Counted from the first letter of the stretch, positions 9,959-18,739 are shown. The stretch: DNA of 56,368 nt from Bacillus sp. sid0103 (GCF_019219025.1 NZ_JAHUWN010000038.1:1-56368), one strand, 5' to 3'. The notes: generated by a model from the letters alone, not told the origin. Numbers and translations: made by a program.

Positions 9959-10001
9959 CAGAGCGTTAGATTACTTCGACAGTAAGAATTCTAACGCTCT
10001 G
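9959..10001 (+). repeat. Perfect inverted repeat between tal and pgi
   Basis: The arms CAGAGCGTTAGA (9959-9970) and TCTAACGCTCTG (9990-10001) are exact complements and the loop can pair further (TTACT with AGTAA). There is no T run, so it is not a classical terminator. It may stabilise the upstream mRNA, attenuate read-through to pgi, or be processed. Confidence 0.75.
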
Positions 10002-10041
10002 AACGCTAAATCAGAAATTAACATTAAAGGAGTAAAAGTAA

Positions 10042-11379
10042 ATGACAATTTCATTTGATTATACAAACGCCCTATCATTTATGCAACAGAGTGAAGTGGA
10101 TAATCTTAGCGAGTTTGTAAAAGTAGCTCACAATATGCTTCACGAGAAAAAAGGTCCAGGCTCTGATTTTCTTGGATGGGTCAACCTGCCGCATGACTAC
10201 GATAAAGAAGAATTCGCACGAATAAAAGATGCAGCTGAAAGAATCCGCAATAATTCCGATGCCTTAATTGTTATTGGGATCGGAGGTTCATATCTTGGTG
10301 CAAGAGCAGCAATTGAAGCACTTTCCCATACCTTTCATAATCAAATAGGAAATAAAACACAAATTTATTTTGCAGGACAAAATATTAGCGCTACATATAT
10401 CTCTCACTTGCTTGATGTATTAAAGGATAAAGATATTTCCGTTAATGTCATATCGAAATCAGGTACGACAACAGAGCCGGCTATCGCTTTTCGAATATTC
10501 CGGGATTATTTGGAGAAAAAATATGGAAAAGAAGAAGCTAGAAAACGTATTTATGCTACAACAGACCGCGCTAAAGGAGCGTTAAAAACACTTGCCGATG
10601 AAGAAGGCTTTGAAACCTTTGTCATTCCTGATGATGTCGGAGGTAGATATTCTGTTTTATCCGCAGTGGGTTTATTGCCAATCGCAACTGCAGGTTTAAA
10701 TATAAACAAAATGATGGAAGGGGCAGCAGCTGCAGCAGATAAATACAATAATCCGGATTTAGCAACAAATGAAAGCTATCAATACGCCACTGTAAGGAAT
10801 GCCCTTTATCGAAAAGGAAAATCAATTGAACTGCTTGTTAACTATGAACCATCCCTTCATTATGTTTCAGAATGGTGGAAACAGCTATTTGGCGAGAGTG
10901 AAGGGAAGGACCAAAAAGGTCTATACCCAGCTTCGGTGGATTTTACAACCGATCTTCATTCCATGGGTCAGTATGTACAGGAAGGTCGTCGTGATTTAAT
11001 TGAAACAGTCATATCAGTAAAAGAGCCTAAACTGGATATCACGATTGAAGAAGAGGCTTCTAATCTTGATGGCTTGAATTATATTGCCGGCAAAACCATG
11101 GACTTTGTCAATAAGAATGCCTTCCAAGGTACCGTATTAGCGCATGTTGACGGAGGGGTTCCAAACCTATCGGTGGAACTGGGGAACTTAGACGAATATA
11201 CATTTGGTGAAATGGTGTATTTCTTCGAGAAGGCATGTGGAATTAGCGGATTGTTAATGGGCGTTAATCCATTTGATCAACCAGGAGTAGAAGCTTATAA
11301 AAAGAATATGTTTGCCTTACTTGGAAAACCAGGGTTCGAAGAAGAAAGAGCTGAATTACTAAAACGCATTTCTAAATAA
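10042..11379 (+). CDS. pgi: Glucose-6-phosphate isomerase
   Basis: Pgi interconverts glucose 6-phosphate and fructose 6-phosphate, allowing carbon recycled by tkt and tal to re-enter zwf. Motifs are [30 protein letters not shown] (phosphate-binding) and [14 protein letters not shown]. The length of 445 residues is near the usual 450. An AAAGGAG site precedes the ATG. It is the last gene of the operon. With pgi present, the cluster can run the oxidative pathway as a cycle dedicated to NADPH production. Confidence 0.97.
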   Translation: MTISFDYTNALSFMQQSEVDNLSEFVKVAHNMLHEKKGPGSDFLGWVNLPHDYDKEEFARIKDAAERIRNNSDALIVIGIGGSYLGARAAIEALSHTFHNQIGNKTQIYFAGQNISATYISHLLDVLKDKDISVNVISKSGTTTEPAIAFRIFRDYLEKKYGKEEARKRIYATTDRAKGALKTLADEEGFETFVIPDDVGGRYSVLSAVGLLPIATAGLNINKMMEGAAAAADKYNNPDLATNESYQYATVRNALYRKGKSIELLVNYEPSLHYVSEWWKQLFGESEGKDQKGLYPASVDFTTDLHSMGQYVQEGRRDLIETVISVKEPKLDITIEEEASNLDGLNYIAGKTMDFVNKNAFQGTVLAHVDGGVPNLSVELGNLDEYTFGEMVYFFEKACGISGLLMGVNPFDQPGVEAYKKNMFALLGKPGFEEERAELLKRISK

Positions 11380-11390
11380 ACTCTAAAAAA

Positions 11391-11424
11391 CAACTCTTAT
11401 CTTGTGAAGATAAGGGTTGTTTTT
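11391..11424 (+). terminator. Rho-independent terminator after pgi
   Basis: The arms CAACTCTTATCT and AGATAAGGGTTG enclose a short loop and are followed by TTTTT. It lies 11 bases after the pgi stop and closes the pentose-phosphate operon. Confidence 0.88.
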
Positions 11425-11433
11425 CGCAGTAAA

Positions 11434-12079
11434 TTAAAATTTTTCGGCGATTTCCTTTGCGGCTAAAATGGATCTTTGATTTCATTTGCCTTTTCTGGAA
11501 ATTGTACATGTCCTTCGATAAAAATTTCTTCCAGATTGTGAATTCCGAAAAATTTCATCATTACTTGAAGATAGCGATGCCCCATTTCCATATTCGCTTC
11601 CGGTCCCTCGGAGTAAACATCTCCACGAGATTGAATATGGATCGCCTTTTTTCCTTCTAATAGACCCTGCGATCCTTTTTAGAATATTTAAACGTTTTAC
11701 CTGATACCGATATAGCATCCAGGTAGGTCTTCATAACCGAAACCGCCGGTACGGAAAAATTCCACATAGGTGTCACAAACACATATTTATCCGATAAAAT
11801 AAATTGCGCCCCAAGTTCGGCTAATCGACCAACTTTCGATCGTTCCTCGCCCGTTATTTGATCGAACGGTTCACCTGTCTGGAGTTTGTCCCAGCCGCTA
11901 AAAACATCTACATCCAGATACGGAATGTCTGCTTGATATAAATCCAGGTGTACAACTTGATCCTGCGGGTGACTTTCTTTTTATGAATTGATAAAAACCT
12001 TTCCTACTGTTAAGCTATAGGACCGTTCAGGATTAAGAGGATGTGCAGTGATATATAGAACATTATCCAATAATCTCAT
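11434..12079 (-). pseudogene. azoR: FMN-dependent NADH-azoreductase, decayed
   Basis: Reading the minus strand from 12079 gives an AzoR-like N-terminus (LYITAHPLNPERSYSLTVG), then the core [21 protein letters not shown] and the flavin-site region [12 protein letters not shown]. The family makes FMN-dependent two-electron reductions of azo dyes and quinones. An in-frame TAA replaces a sense codon after FINS, a TAG interrupts near 11660, and another TAA lies near 11575. The overall span equals a normal 211-residue AzoR. It lies directly downstream of the YodB-like repressor on the same strand; in Bacillus subtilis YodB and MhqR control azoreductases. Several independent stops argue for true decay. 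Confidence 0.8.
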
Positions 12080-12141
12080 CCTACCTTTCAATGCTAGAAA
12101 GTAATCTACGTTTTTTTAGTATTTATTTATATTCCAATCAT

Positions 12142-12465
12142 TTATTTCTCTTTCATCCAGCTGGTAGCCCATTGACTAATGGGTCCCAGTATTTTTGCTA
12201 GTTCACTTCCTTTTTTAGTTAATAAATATTCCGTTCTAACTGGGCGCTCTGGAATAACATGACGTAAAACAATCCCATGCTCTTCTAATTCTTTCAATCT
12301 TTCCGTCAATACCCGCTTACTTAAATCAGGGATGAGTAAATTGATTTCACTAAAACGTTTTGGTCCGCTTAATAATACATATATGATTAGTCCAGTCCAT
12401 TTTTTTCCAATTAACTCAAAAGTTTTTTCAACCTCAGGACAAAGGTCTGCCTTTTCTTCCGTCAT
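12142..12465 (-). CDS. yodB: HxlR-family redox-sensing repressor, YodB-like
   Basis: The product has 107 residues from the ATG at 12465, which has a GAGGTGAG site; a longer upstream frame lacks one. The winged-helix HxlR pattern is clear: FELIGKKWTGLIIYVLLSGPKRFSEI, then LSKRVLTERLKELEEHGIV. A conserved cysteine near the N-terminus (ADLCPEVEKTF) matches the quinone- and diamide-sensing Cys6 of YodB/CatR. It probably represses itself and the now-decayed azoreductase gene behind it. Palindromes at 12520 and 13311 may be its operators. The ortholog name is inferred; other HxlR proteins share this fold. Confidence 0.8.
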   Translation of the reverse strand: MTEEKADLCPEVEKTFELIGKKWTGLIIYVLLSGPKRFSEINLLIPDLSKRVLTERLKELEEHGIVLRHVIPERPVRTEYLLTKKGSELAKILGPISQWATSWMKEK

Positions 12466-12510
12466 AATAAATCTCACCTCTATCAAAATAGAATTAATTT
12501 TGTTCCTTGT

Positions 12511-12551
12511 ATACTTATTGTAACCAGGTTTCATTTGATTACAAAGTAAAA
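12511..12551 (-). promoter_or_regulatory. Candidate HxlR/YodB operator upstream of the yodB-like gene
   Basis: A wide dyad begins TACTTATTGTAA and ends TTACAAAGTA, echoing the TACT/AGTA half-sites of YodB. Inside it lies GTAACCAGGTTTC (12520-12532), nearly the same palindrome as GTAACCTGGTTAC at 13311. It lies 46-86 bases before the start codon, where a promoter is expected. Confidence 0.5.
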
Positions 12552-12681
12552 ATACATAATTTATTTTAAAAAACCCCACTGTACGTAAAATTGTCAAAGA
12601 ATTTCCATAAATGATTTGTTTTTTAATTATTAGAGGAAACAAACCATAGTGGACTTACTAGTTGAAGATGAAATTAAAATA

Positions 12682-12714
12682 GGGAAAAGCTCTATGTTAT
12701 TCATAGCTTTTCCC
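12682..12714. terminator. Terminator-like hairpin between convergent ends
   Basis: The arms GGGAAAAGCT and AGCTTTTCCC are perfect complements with a 13-base loop. It lies between the 3' end of the hypothetical gene at 12759 and the yodB-like gene, both on the minus strand. The T run is weak on either strand. Confidence 0.6.
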
Positions 12715-12758
12715 TGCATTATGAATCTCTAATTGTAATTAGAAAGTGATTATCATTT

Positions 12759-13241
12759 TTAACTTAGAAAGGCTATTTGAACATCTTCATAACGGATTTT
12801 TAATAATCTTTCTAATAATTCTAGCTTTGTTTTTAATTCTTTGATTTCCTCTTCGCAGATTATATTTGCTTGTTGAATGTCATTTATCATTGCCATTACT
12901 AAGTGTTTAAAATTAGGAGATTCAATTAATACATGCTCAATTAATTCAATTGCATCTTGTTTTTCCTGTTTATTCTTGACAGCAAAAATACTTTGTTGAT
13001 TCGGTTCAAATACGGTAATAGATTGAAAATCAACAGAGGTTCGTATTCCAAAGTACCTTTTTTCTGTTCCATAAAATTCATTTTCTCTTATCCGCATTAA
13101 ATCTAAGCCAACCATAAATTCATAAAAAGGAAAGCCTTTCTTTGGATAATTAATACTTTCAATTTCCATATTTGAAATGTTATCTATAAATATTTCTTTT
13201 TCTATTTGTGTTTGAATTACTTTTGATTCTAATAAGCTCAT
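12759..13241 (-). CDS. Hypothetical protein (160 aa)
   Basis: I do not recognise the family. The start at 13241 (MSLLESKVIQTQIEKEIF) has a GAGG site; an upstream extension does not. No signal peptide or membrane segment is visible. The C-terminal third (EEEIKELKTKLELLERLLK) looks like an amphipathic coiled coil. It is divergent from the LysM-GH18 gene at 13441, and the shared intergenic region holds the palindrome GTAACCTGGTTAC, which also occurs near the yodB-like promoter. It could therefore belong to the same redox regulon. Confidence 0.65.
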   Translation of the reverse strand: MSLLESKVIQTQIEKEIFIDNISNMEIESINYPKKGFPFYEFMVGLDLMRIRENEFYGTEKRYFGIRTSVDFQSITVFEPNQQSIFAVKNKQEKQDAIELIEHVLIESPNFKHLVMAMINDIQQANIICEEEIKELKTKLELLERLLKIRYEDVQIAFLS

Positions 13242-13310
13242 TTTAATGACCTCACTGTGTGTTTTATTTTTAAAATAGACCATGCACAAAAAATATTAGG
13301 CGAACAAAAA

Positions 13311-13323
13311 GTAACCTGGTTAC
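13311..13323. promoter_or_regulatory. Palindrome GTAACCTGGTTAC, candidate HxlR operator
   Basis: A perfect 6-1-6 palindrome lies in the divergent intergenic region. A TATAAT-like -10 lies 10 bases to its right. The same motif with one mismatch occurs at 12520 in the yodB-like promoter region. Repressor identity is inferred. Confidence 0.5.
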
Positions 13324-13440
13324 AATTTTATTATAATGAAGTGGCTAATATAAATCAATCATAAAGTTTTATGATTTTATATATAATTATCGAACAAAAA
13401 ATCAAATACTATTTATACAAAATAAAAAGGGGATAAATTA

Positions 13441-14766
13441 ATGATCAAAATTATGGCATTGTGTATTTTAATATCGATTTTTGTTTTCAATAAATCAAAC
13501 GTAACAAATGCTCAGGTCATTCATGAAACACAATCAGGGGATACCTTAAATAAAATTGCAGTACAATATAAAACAAAACGAGAAAGTATAGCAAAATTAA
13601 ATGGTATAAAAAAAGATGCTCATCTTGTTTTGGGACAAGCTATATTAATTTCGGGTTCTACTTATGTTGTACAGCGGGGGGATAACATTGCGAAAATTGC
13701 TAATCGCCATGCAATTAGTCCACAACAATTAATAAATTATAACAAGCTAAAAAGCACGCTTATAGTTCCAGGACAAAAATTAACCATACCCCATTCTTCC
13801 AAAATGAATATCTGGACGGGTACATACTTTGTTCCAAAAGATAAAATTACCAACACCGAGATGCTGGAAAATTATAAAGATACACTCTCAGGACTATTCG
13901 TATTTGATTACCATCCAAATGAAAAGGGTCAGCTTATAAAAGTCACAGAGAATCAGGCGCATAAAATTGCTTGGAATAAGAATTTATATCCATATGCTAC
14001 GATAACCAACACTAGCCAAAAAGGTTATGACCCAGATTTGGCCCATCGTGTATTAAATGGTTCTGCCATGAGGAAAATATTTATAAATAATATCTATTCA
14101 TTGTTGGATAGCCAGGATTATCAAGGGGTTGTTATCGATTTTGAGACGGTCAGGCCTCAAGATAGGGACAATTTAAATCAGTTCATTAAAGAACTGGCAT
14201 CTAGGCTCCATAAGTCAAAAATGCAGGTTTTAATCGCAATGCCTCCGATGACAGGGGAAAAAACCCCTTCCTATTACGGTGGGTATGATTATCGAACACT
14301 GGCAAAATACGCGGATAAACTATTTTTAATGACCTATAACTGGCATTGGCCCGGTGGCCCGTCCGGCCCAATTGCTCCTCTAAACGAAATGCGTACTGTG
14401 TTAGATTACGCAATTACTGTGGTACCAAGATCTAAAATCATGTTAGGCATACCACAGTATGCCTATGATTGGACCATCTCAGGGGAACAGCGTTCAGGGA
14501 AAGCTTATTCTACACAAGGTGCAATTGATAGATACATGAGTCGAGAAAGCCAAATTTTCTATGATTATAAGGCGGCCTCACCCTGGTTTAGATATGTAGA
14601 TAAAAACCAAAAGTTACATGAAGTCTGGTTTGAAGATCCCCGAAGTCTTCTTGCAAAATTTCGGCTAGTTAAAGAGTATAGATTAGGTGGATTGGGTTGC
14701 TGGCATTTAGGAACATCTATGCCACAAACGGAAGAGATATTACTAAAGGAATTTACTGTTCAATAA
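13441..14766 (+). CDS. LysM-GH18 spore cortex hydrolase, SleL/YaaH-like (copy 1)
   Basis: The protein starts with a signal peptide (to about residue 24), then two LysM peptidoglycan-binding domains (about 27-70 and 76-119) and a glycoside hydrolase family 18 domain. The catalytic acid lies in GVVIDFE at about residue 235. SleL/YaaH enzymes are N-acetylglucosaminidases that cut cortex fragments during germination. The 441-residue length is normal. A paralog follows at 15451, with cdaS between them and only 35 bases to the cdaS start. Function in spores is inferred from the family and the partner gene. Confidence 0.88.
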   Translation: MIKIMALCILISIFVFNKSNVTNAQVIHETQSGDTLNKIAVQYKTKRESIAKLNGIKKDAHLVLGQAILISGSTYVVQRGDNIAKIANRHAISPQQLINYNKLKSTLIVPGQKLTIPHSSKMNIWTGTYFVPKDKITNTEMLENYKDTLSGLFVFDYHPNEKGQLIKVTENQAHKIAWNKNLYPYATITNTSQKGYDPDLAHRVLNGSAMRKIFINNIYSLLDSQDYQGVVIDFETVRPQDRDNLNQFIKELASRLHKSKMQVLIAMPPMTGEKTPSYYGGYDYRTLAKYADKLFLMTYNWHWPGGPSGPIAPLNEMRTVLDYAITVVPRSKIMLGIPQYAYDWTISGEQRSGKAYSTQGAIDRYMSRESQIFYDYKAASPWFRYVDKNQKLHEVWFEDPRSLLAKFRLVKEYRLGGLGCWHLGTSMPQTEEILLKEFTVQ

Positions 14767-14801
14767 GTCTATAGCAAAAAGAGATGTGGAGTGATTTATA
14801 C

Positions 14802-15437
14802 ATGGACAGCAAAAATTGCGACTTTTCACCTATGAAACAACATTTAGAAGATGGAATTCAAAATCTGATACTTATGCTCCAATCTAACTTAGATATACTA
14901 GGTAATGAAAATTATTGTGTGTTGGGAAGTCTGGAAGATGTAAAGGAACATCTAAATGAAATTGAATCCATCGCTGCTTCTTTTTATTTGAATTGCTATT
15001 TATCATCATTTACGGACACTTATGAAGATTTATCCATGGCTGTTAAGCAACTTTCAAAACTTAGGCATGGTGCACTGATAGTTGTTGAACGTCGTGATTC
15101 TGTTGAGCCTATTATTCAAAAGGGAACAACAATTGGAGCAATAGTTTCCCCTAAATTATTGGAATCCATTTTTTTTCCCGGTAACCCATTGCATGATGGA
15201 GCAGTTTTAATTAGAGCCAACCAAGTTGTATCAGCAGGAAATGTTCTTCCTTTAACAACAAATATAATAGAAGAAAAAAAACTTGGAACACGGCACCGAG
15301 CAGCTCTTGGAATTTCAGAACAAATCGATGCACTCACATTGATTGTTTCCGAAGAAACGGGGAAGATTTCATTTGCCCTAAACGGAAAACTTTATCCAAT
15401 TAACACGAGTCAAGCCATTAAATTTGAAGATAATTAA
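14802..15437 (+). CDS. cdaS: Diadenylate cyclase, CdaS-type (sporulation)
   Basis: The enzyme makes c-di-AMP from two ATP. The diadenylate cyclase domain shows HDGAVLI at about residue 131 and GTRHRAALG at about 163, the two catalytic motifs. The N-terminal ~70 residues are helical and lack membrane segments, matching the soluble CdaS class rather than CdaA or DisA; CdaS N-terminal helices are autoinhibitory. An upstream ATG at 14784 is possible, but 14802 has the better ribosome binding site. Its 3' end reaches to within 14 bases of the second hydrolase start. In Bacillus subtilis CdaS acts in the forespore and affects germination. Confidence 0.92.
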   Translation: MDSKNCDFSPMKQHLEDGIQNLILMLQSNLDILGNENYCVLGSLEDVKEHLNEIESIAASFYLNCYLSSFTDTYEDLSMAVKQLSKLRHGALIVVERRDSVEPIIQKGTTIGAIVSPKLLESIFFPGNPLHDGAVLIRANQVVSAGNVLPLTTNIIEEKKLGTRHRAALGISEQIDALTLIVSEETGKISFALNGKLYPINTSQAIKFEDN

Positions 15438-15450
15438 AGGAGAGGCCCCA

Positions 15451-16782
15451 TTGATTAAAAAAACATTGTTTCTCATCATTTCAGTTTTTATGGTCTTAAT
15501 GACCCCAATCTCAACTTATGCCCAAGTAATCCATGAAGTGAAATCTGGTGATAGCCTGTCCAAAATTTCGAAACAATACCAAATCAATAAAGACAACCTT
15601 GCCAAACTAAATGGATTAGCTAAGAATGCTCAACTTGTCCTTGGTCAAGCTCTTTTAATACCTGGGTCGACCTATGTGGTTCAACCGGGTGAAAGTGTAT
15701 GGGAAATTGCAAATCGTCACACAATTAGTGATGAAACATTAATGCGGCAAAATGGTTTAAAAAATCGTGTAATTATCCCCGGTCAGAAATTGAGTATCCC
15801 TCGGCCGCCGAAAATGAATATTTGGACAGGTACATACTTTGTTCCAAAAGATAAGTATACAAATGAATGGATGCTGAATAGTTATAAAACCACTCTTAGT
15901 AGTATTTTCGTTTTTGAGTATAGTTCTGATGCACAAGGAAATATCATCGAAAGACCCGAAAACCAGGCGCATAAAATTGCTTGGAAAGAAGGTCTATTAC
16001 CTTATGCGACACTTACAAATTTAAGTGAAAAGGGATTTGATCCGGATTTAACTCATCAATTAATAAGCACGCCTTGGTTAAGACAAAAGTTTGTCAAGAA
16101 TATCTATTCCCTTTTGGATAGTCATGATTACAAAGGAATAGTAATTGACTTTGAACAAGTTAGGACAAAAGATCGGGCTAACTTTAACCAGTTTACTCAG
16201 GAATTAGCTGCAAAACTTCATCCTGCAGGAATGGAAGTTATGATGGCTGTACCCCCAAAAGAAGGGGATCACATGCCATCTTATGCTGCAGGCTATGATT
16301 ACAAAACACTAGGGAAATATTTGGATAAAATGTTTTTGATGACTTATGACTGGCATTGGCCAGGGGGGCAATCAGGTCCGATTGCTCCAATAGACAGAGT
16401 AAAAGCAACCCTTGATTATGCTGTTTCTGTTGTGAATAAATCAAAGTTGATGCTGGGAATCCCTCAATATGCCTATGATTGGGAGATCGGAACTAATAAA
16501 CGTTCAGGTTCTGCATATTCCACACAACATGCCATTGATTTATATACAGGATATGAAAGTCCTGTTCACTATGATGAGAATGCTGCTGCACCTTGGTTCC
16601 GTTATGTTGATAAAAAAGGAAATCTGCACGAAGTGTGGTTTGAGGATCCACGCAGCCTACTGGGTAAGTTCCGTCTGGTTCGACAATATGGACTAGCGGG
16701 AATGGGGTGCTGGCACTTAGGTCTAACCATGCCTCAAACAGAAAAAATGTTGCTGGAAGAATTTAATGTGCACAAAAAGTAG
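15451..16782 (+). CDS. LysM-GH18 spore cortex hydrolase, SleL/YaaH-like (copy 2)
   Basis: This is a close paralog of the gene at 13441: a signal peptide, two LysM domains (SGDSLSKIS and PGESVWEIA repeats) and a GH18 domain with IVIDFE at about residue 233. I place the start at the TTG at 15451, which has an AAAGGAG site and gives 443 residues, matching copy 1. A longer frame from 15424 overlaps cdaS and lacks a site. The two hydrolases flank cdaS in one transcription unit ending in the terminator at 16816. Both keep the catalytic residues, so neither looks decayed. Confidence 0.88.
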   Translation: MIKKTLFLIISVFMVLMTPISTYAQVIHEVKSGDSLSKISKQYQINKDNLAKLNGLAKNAQLVLGQALLIPGSTYVVQPGESVWEIANRHTISDETLMRQNGLKNRVIIPGQKLSIPRPPKMNIWTGTYFVPKDKYTNEWMLNSYKTTLSSIFVFEYSSDAQGNIIERPENQAHKIAWKEGLLPYATLTNLSEKGFDPDLTHQLISTPWLRQKFVKNIYSLLDSHDYKGIVIDFEQVRTKDRANFNQFTQELAAKLHPAGMEVMMAVPPKEGDHMPSYAAGYDYKTLGKYLDKMFLMTYDWHWPGGQSGPIAPIDRVKATLDYAVSVVNKSKLMLGIPQYAYDWEIGTNKRSGSAYSTQHAIDLYTGYESPVHYDENAAAPWFRYVDKKGNLHEVWFEDPRSLLGKFRLVRQYGLAGMGCWHLGLTMPQTEKMLLEEFNVHKK

Positions 16783-16815
16783 CTCTAATATTAATGAAAA
16801 ATCATGTTAAACGCG

Positions 16816-16846
16816 CCCCTTCATACAAGAAGTATGGAGGGGTTTT
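16816..16846 (+). terminator. Rho-independent terminator of the cdaS operon
   Basis: The arms CCCCTTCATAC and GTATGGAGGGG form a stem with one mismatch and an AAGAA loop, followed by TTTT. It lies 34 bases after the second hydrolase. Confidence 0.82.
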
Positions 16847-17958
16847 CAACAAGTTTGAATAGAATAGTAGGTTCAATCATATCAGCCTTAGTAAATAATT
16901 TTAAACTGTTTATTATTTTTCGAATGATAGGTGGGCTAGGGATAGGAATTACATCTGTTCAATCTCCTCTTTATATAGCAGAAATTGCACCGGCAAGAGT
17001 TCGTGGTAGATTGGTTTCATTAAATCAATTAGCGGTAGTTACAGGAATCTTTGCTGTTTATTTTTTAAACTTATCCATAACTAATCAAGGGAACCTTGCA
17101 TGGAATGTATCGACTGGGTGGAGATGGATGCTAGGGTTCGGACTGTTGCCAGGTCTTGTTTTTCTTATACTATTACTTATAGTTCCTGAAAGTCCAAGAT
17201 GGCTTCAACTAAAAGGAAGAGAAGAAGAAGCTTTTCAAATTTTAAAAAAAGCACATGGAGAGAAGGAAGCAAAAAAGGAACTTGAAAAAATTAAACCATC
17301 TTGTGACAAGGGATGTGTTTCAATAACAGAAATTCTTAGACCTGGTTTACGAAGAGCTTTAATGGTAGGTGTTGTATTAGCCATTCTTTAACAAGTGACT
17401 GGAATAAATGCTATTATGTATTACGCACCTGAAATATTTAAACAGGCTGGTGCGGCACAAAACGCTTCTTTGGTCCAAACAGTTTTGGTAGGCGTTATTA
17501 ATTTGGTATTCACAATTTTATCAGTATGGTTAGTCGACAAATTAGGAAGGAAAGTACTGTTACTGATTGGTACAGGCATAATGTCGATAAGCCTTTTAAT
17601 TATTAGCTATGCCTTTGGTAGCGGCTCTTTAGGATCGTGGGTGTTAATATTTATTTTGCTATATGTTGCTGCTTTTGCAATTTCAATGGGTCCTATTGTT
17701 TGGCTTATTATAGCTGAGATTTTTCCGAACCGTGTTAGAGGGGTTGCATCGTCGATTGCATCTTTTGCCCTTTGGTTGGCGGACTACTTAGTATCCCAAA
17801 CTTTTCCTGTAATGCTGAGCGCAATTGGAAGCGGGTTTACATTTTTGGCATTTGGGATATTTGCAATATTTGCCTTTTTCTTTACATTAAAGGCTGTTCC
17901 TGAAACAAAAGGATAATCACTTGAAGATATAGAAAAGATGTGGATGGGGTCAAAATAA
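16847..17958 (+). pseudogene. Sugar porter family MFS transporter, decayed
   Basis: The translation matches the middle and end of a proton-coupled sugar symporter (AraE/CsbC/YwtG type): FRMIGGLGIG, AEIAPARVRGRLVSLNQ, VPESPRWL, then QVTGINAIMYYAPEIF, RVRGVASSIASF and AVPETKG. The first two or three membrane segments are missing. An in-frame TAA stands where family members have glutamine (AIL-stop-QVTGIN) and another TAA replaces lysine in ETKG-stop-SLEDIE. Three lesions show that the gene is dead. It follows directly on the terminator of the previous operon. Confidence 0.88.
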
Positions 17959-18015
17959 GCTAAAAGATCAAATATTAGCAATAAATATCGTTAATGTTCA
18001 TGAATCAAAGATTAC

Positions 18016-18042
18016 AGCTGCCATTCAAGCAGCTTGTTTTAT
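18016..18042 (+). terminator. Terminator-like hairpin upstream of the intron
   Basis: The arms AGCTGC and GCAGCT with a 7-base loop are followed by TGTTTTAT. It follows the dead sugar transporter and stands just before the 5' end of the group II intron. Some bacterial introns insert next to terminators, which may explain the location. Confidence 0.6.
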
Positions 18043-18059
18043 AATCTAACAGTGCAGGT

Positions 18060-18739
18060 GTGCGGCCGAGCCTAGGTCGTATCATATAGCGGATGGGATT
18101 CCCGTCGAGTAAGAACTAGCCATTCGCTCGTAGCGAGTCTTGGAGGGCTAAAGGTAACTTTAGTCTTTAAGCGTATACAGTTAGGTGGCGGGCCGAAAGC
18201 CAAATGGTTGAAGGGATTGAGCCCCATAATGTTAGTAATTCGAGAGGGCTGATGCTTTACCTGCAGCATAAAGCAATATTTCATTCTTCGTATATGGCAA
18301 GAAGAATGAAACCTCTCTGGGGTCGGAGACCTTGGCACGTTACACATTGATATGATACGGCAACTCGGGAGACCCTATCGGTCTTTTCTTGTTGGAAGAG
18401 TATGGTGTACAAGCGATAAAAAGTAAGAAAGCCAAATGCCGATTTAGGGAGTCGGATAGCAGCGTAGTACCAATGAAGTTGGGTAATGCCGATGGAGGAA
18501 AGGCTAGCTACCAGTTATCACCCTTACTAGGGGCACATTTACTACACACAGAGGTAGGAATGATAAATGGAAACAAGACTAGTAAGGATAGCAGAAATAG
18601 CAAATTAGATACAAGAAGATAAGCTATATTTTGTGAATGGTAACTAGGAGGAGCCGTGTACGTTAATTGCGCAAGCACGGTTCTGGGAGGAGGGAGAACA
18701 CAATCTACCGTAAGGTAGAGAGGTTCTCTTCTACTCGAC
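18060..18739 (+). mobile_element. Group II intron without an intron-encoded protein
   Basis: The 5' end is GTGCGGCC, in line with the GUGYG consensus. Near the 3' end a domain V hairpin is seen (GAGCCGTGTACG ... CGCAAGCACGGTTC), followed by a domain VI hairpin with AGAAC/GTTCT and ATCTACC/GGTAGA arms. Between them is about 560 bases of structured-looking sequence with no reverse transcriptase or maturase. The reading frame at 18389-18622 is not protein-like and lies inside the ribozyme. The element would need a maturase in trans. Boundaries are approximate. Confidence 0.72.

Noticed and set aside
17392..17394. Stop codon recoding (TAA read as glutamine) in the sugar transporter
   Set aside because: Other conserved genes in the window use TAA as a normal stop, and the transporter also lacks its N-terminus, so decay is enough.
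18389..18622. 77-codon plus-strand frame
   Set aside because: It lies inside the group II intron; its composition follows the ribozyme and it has no proper ribosome binding site.
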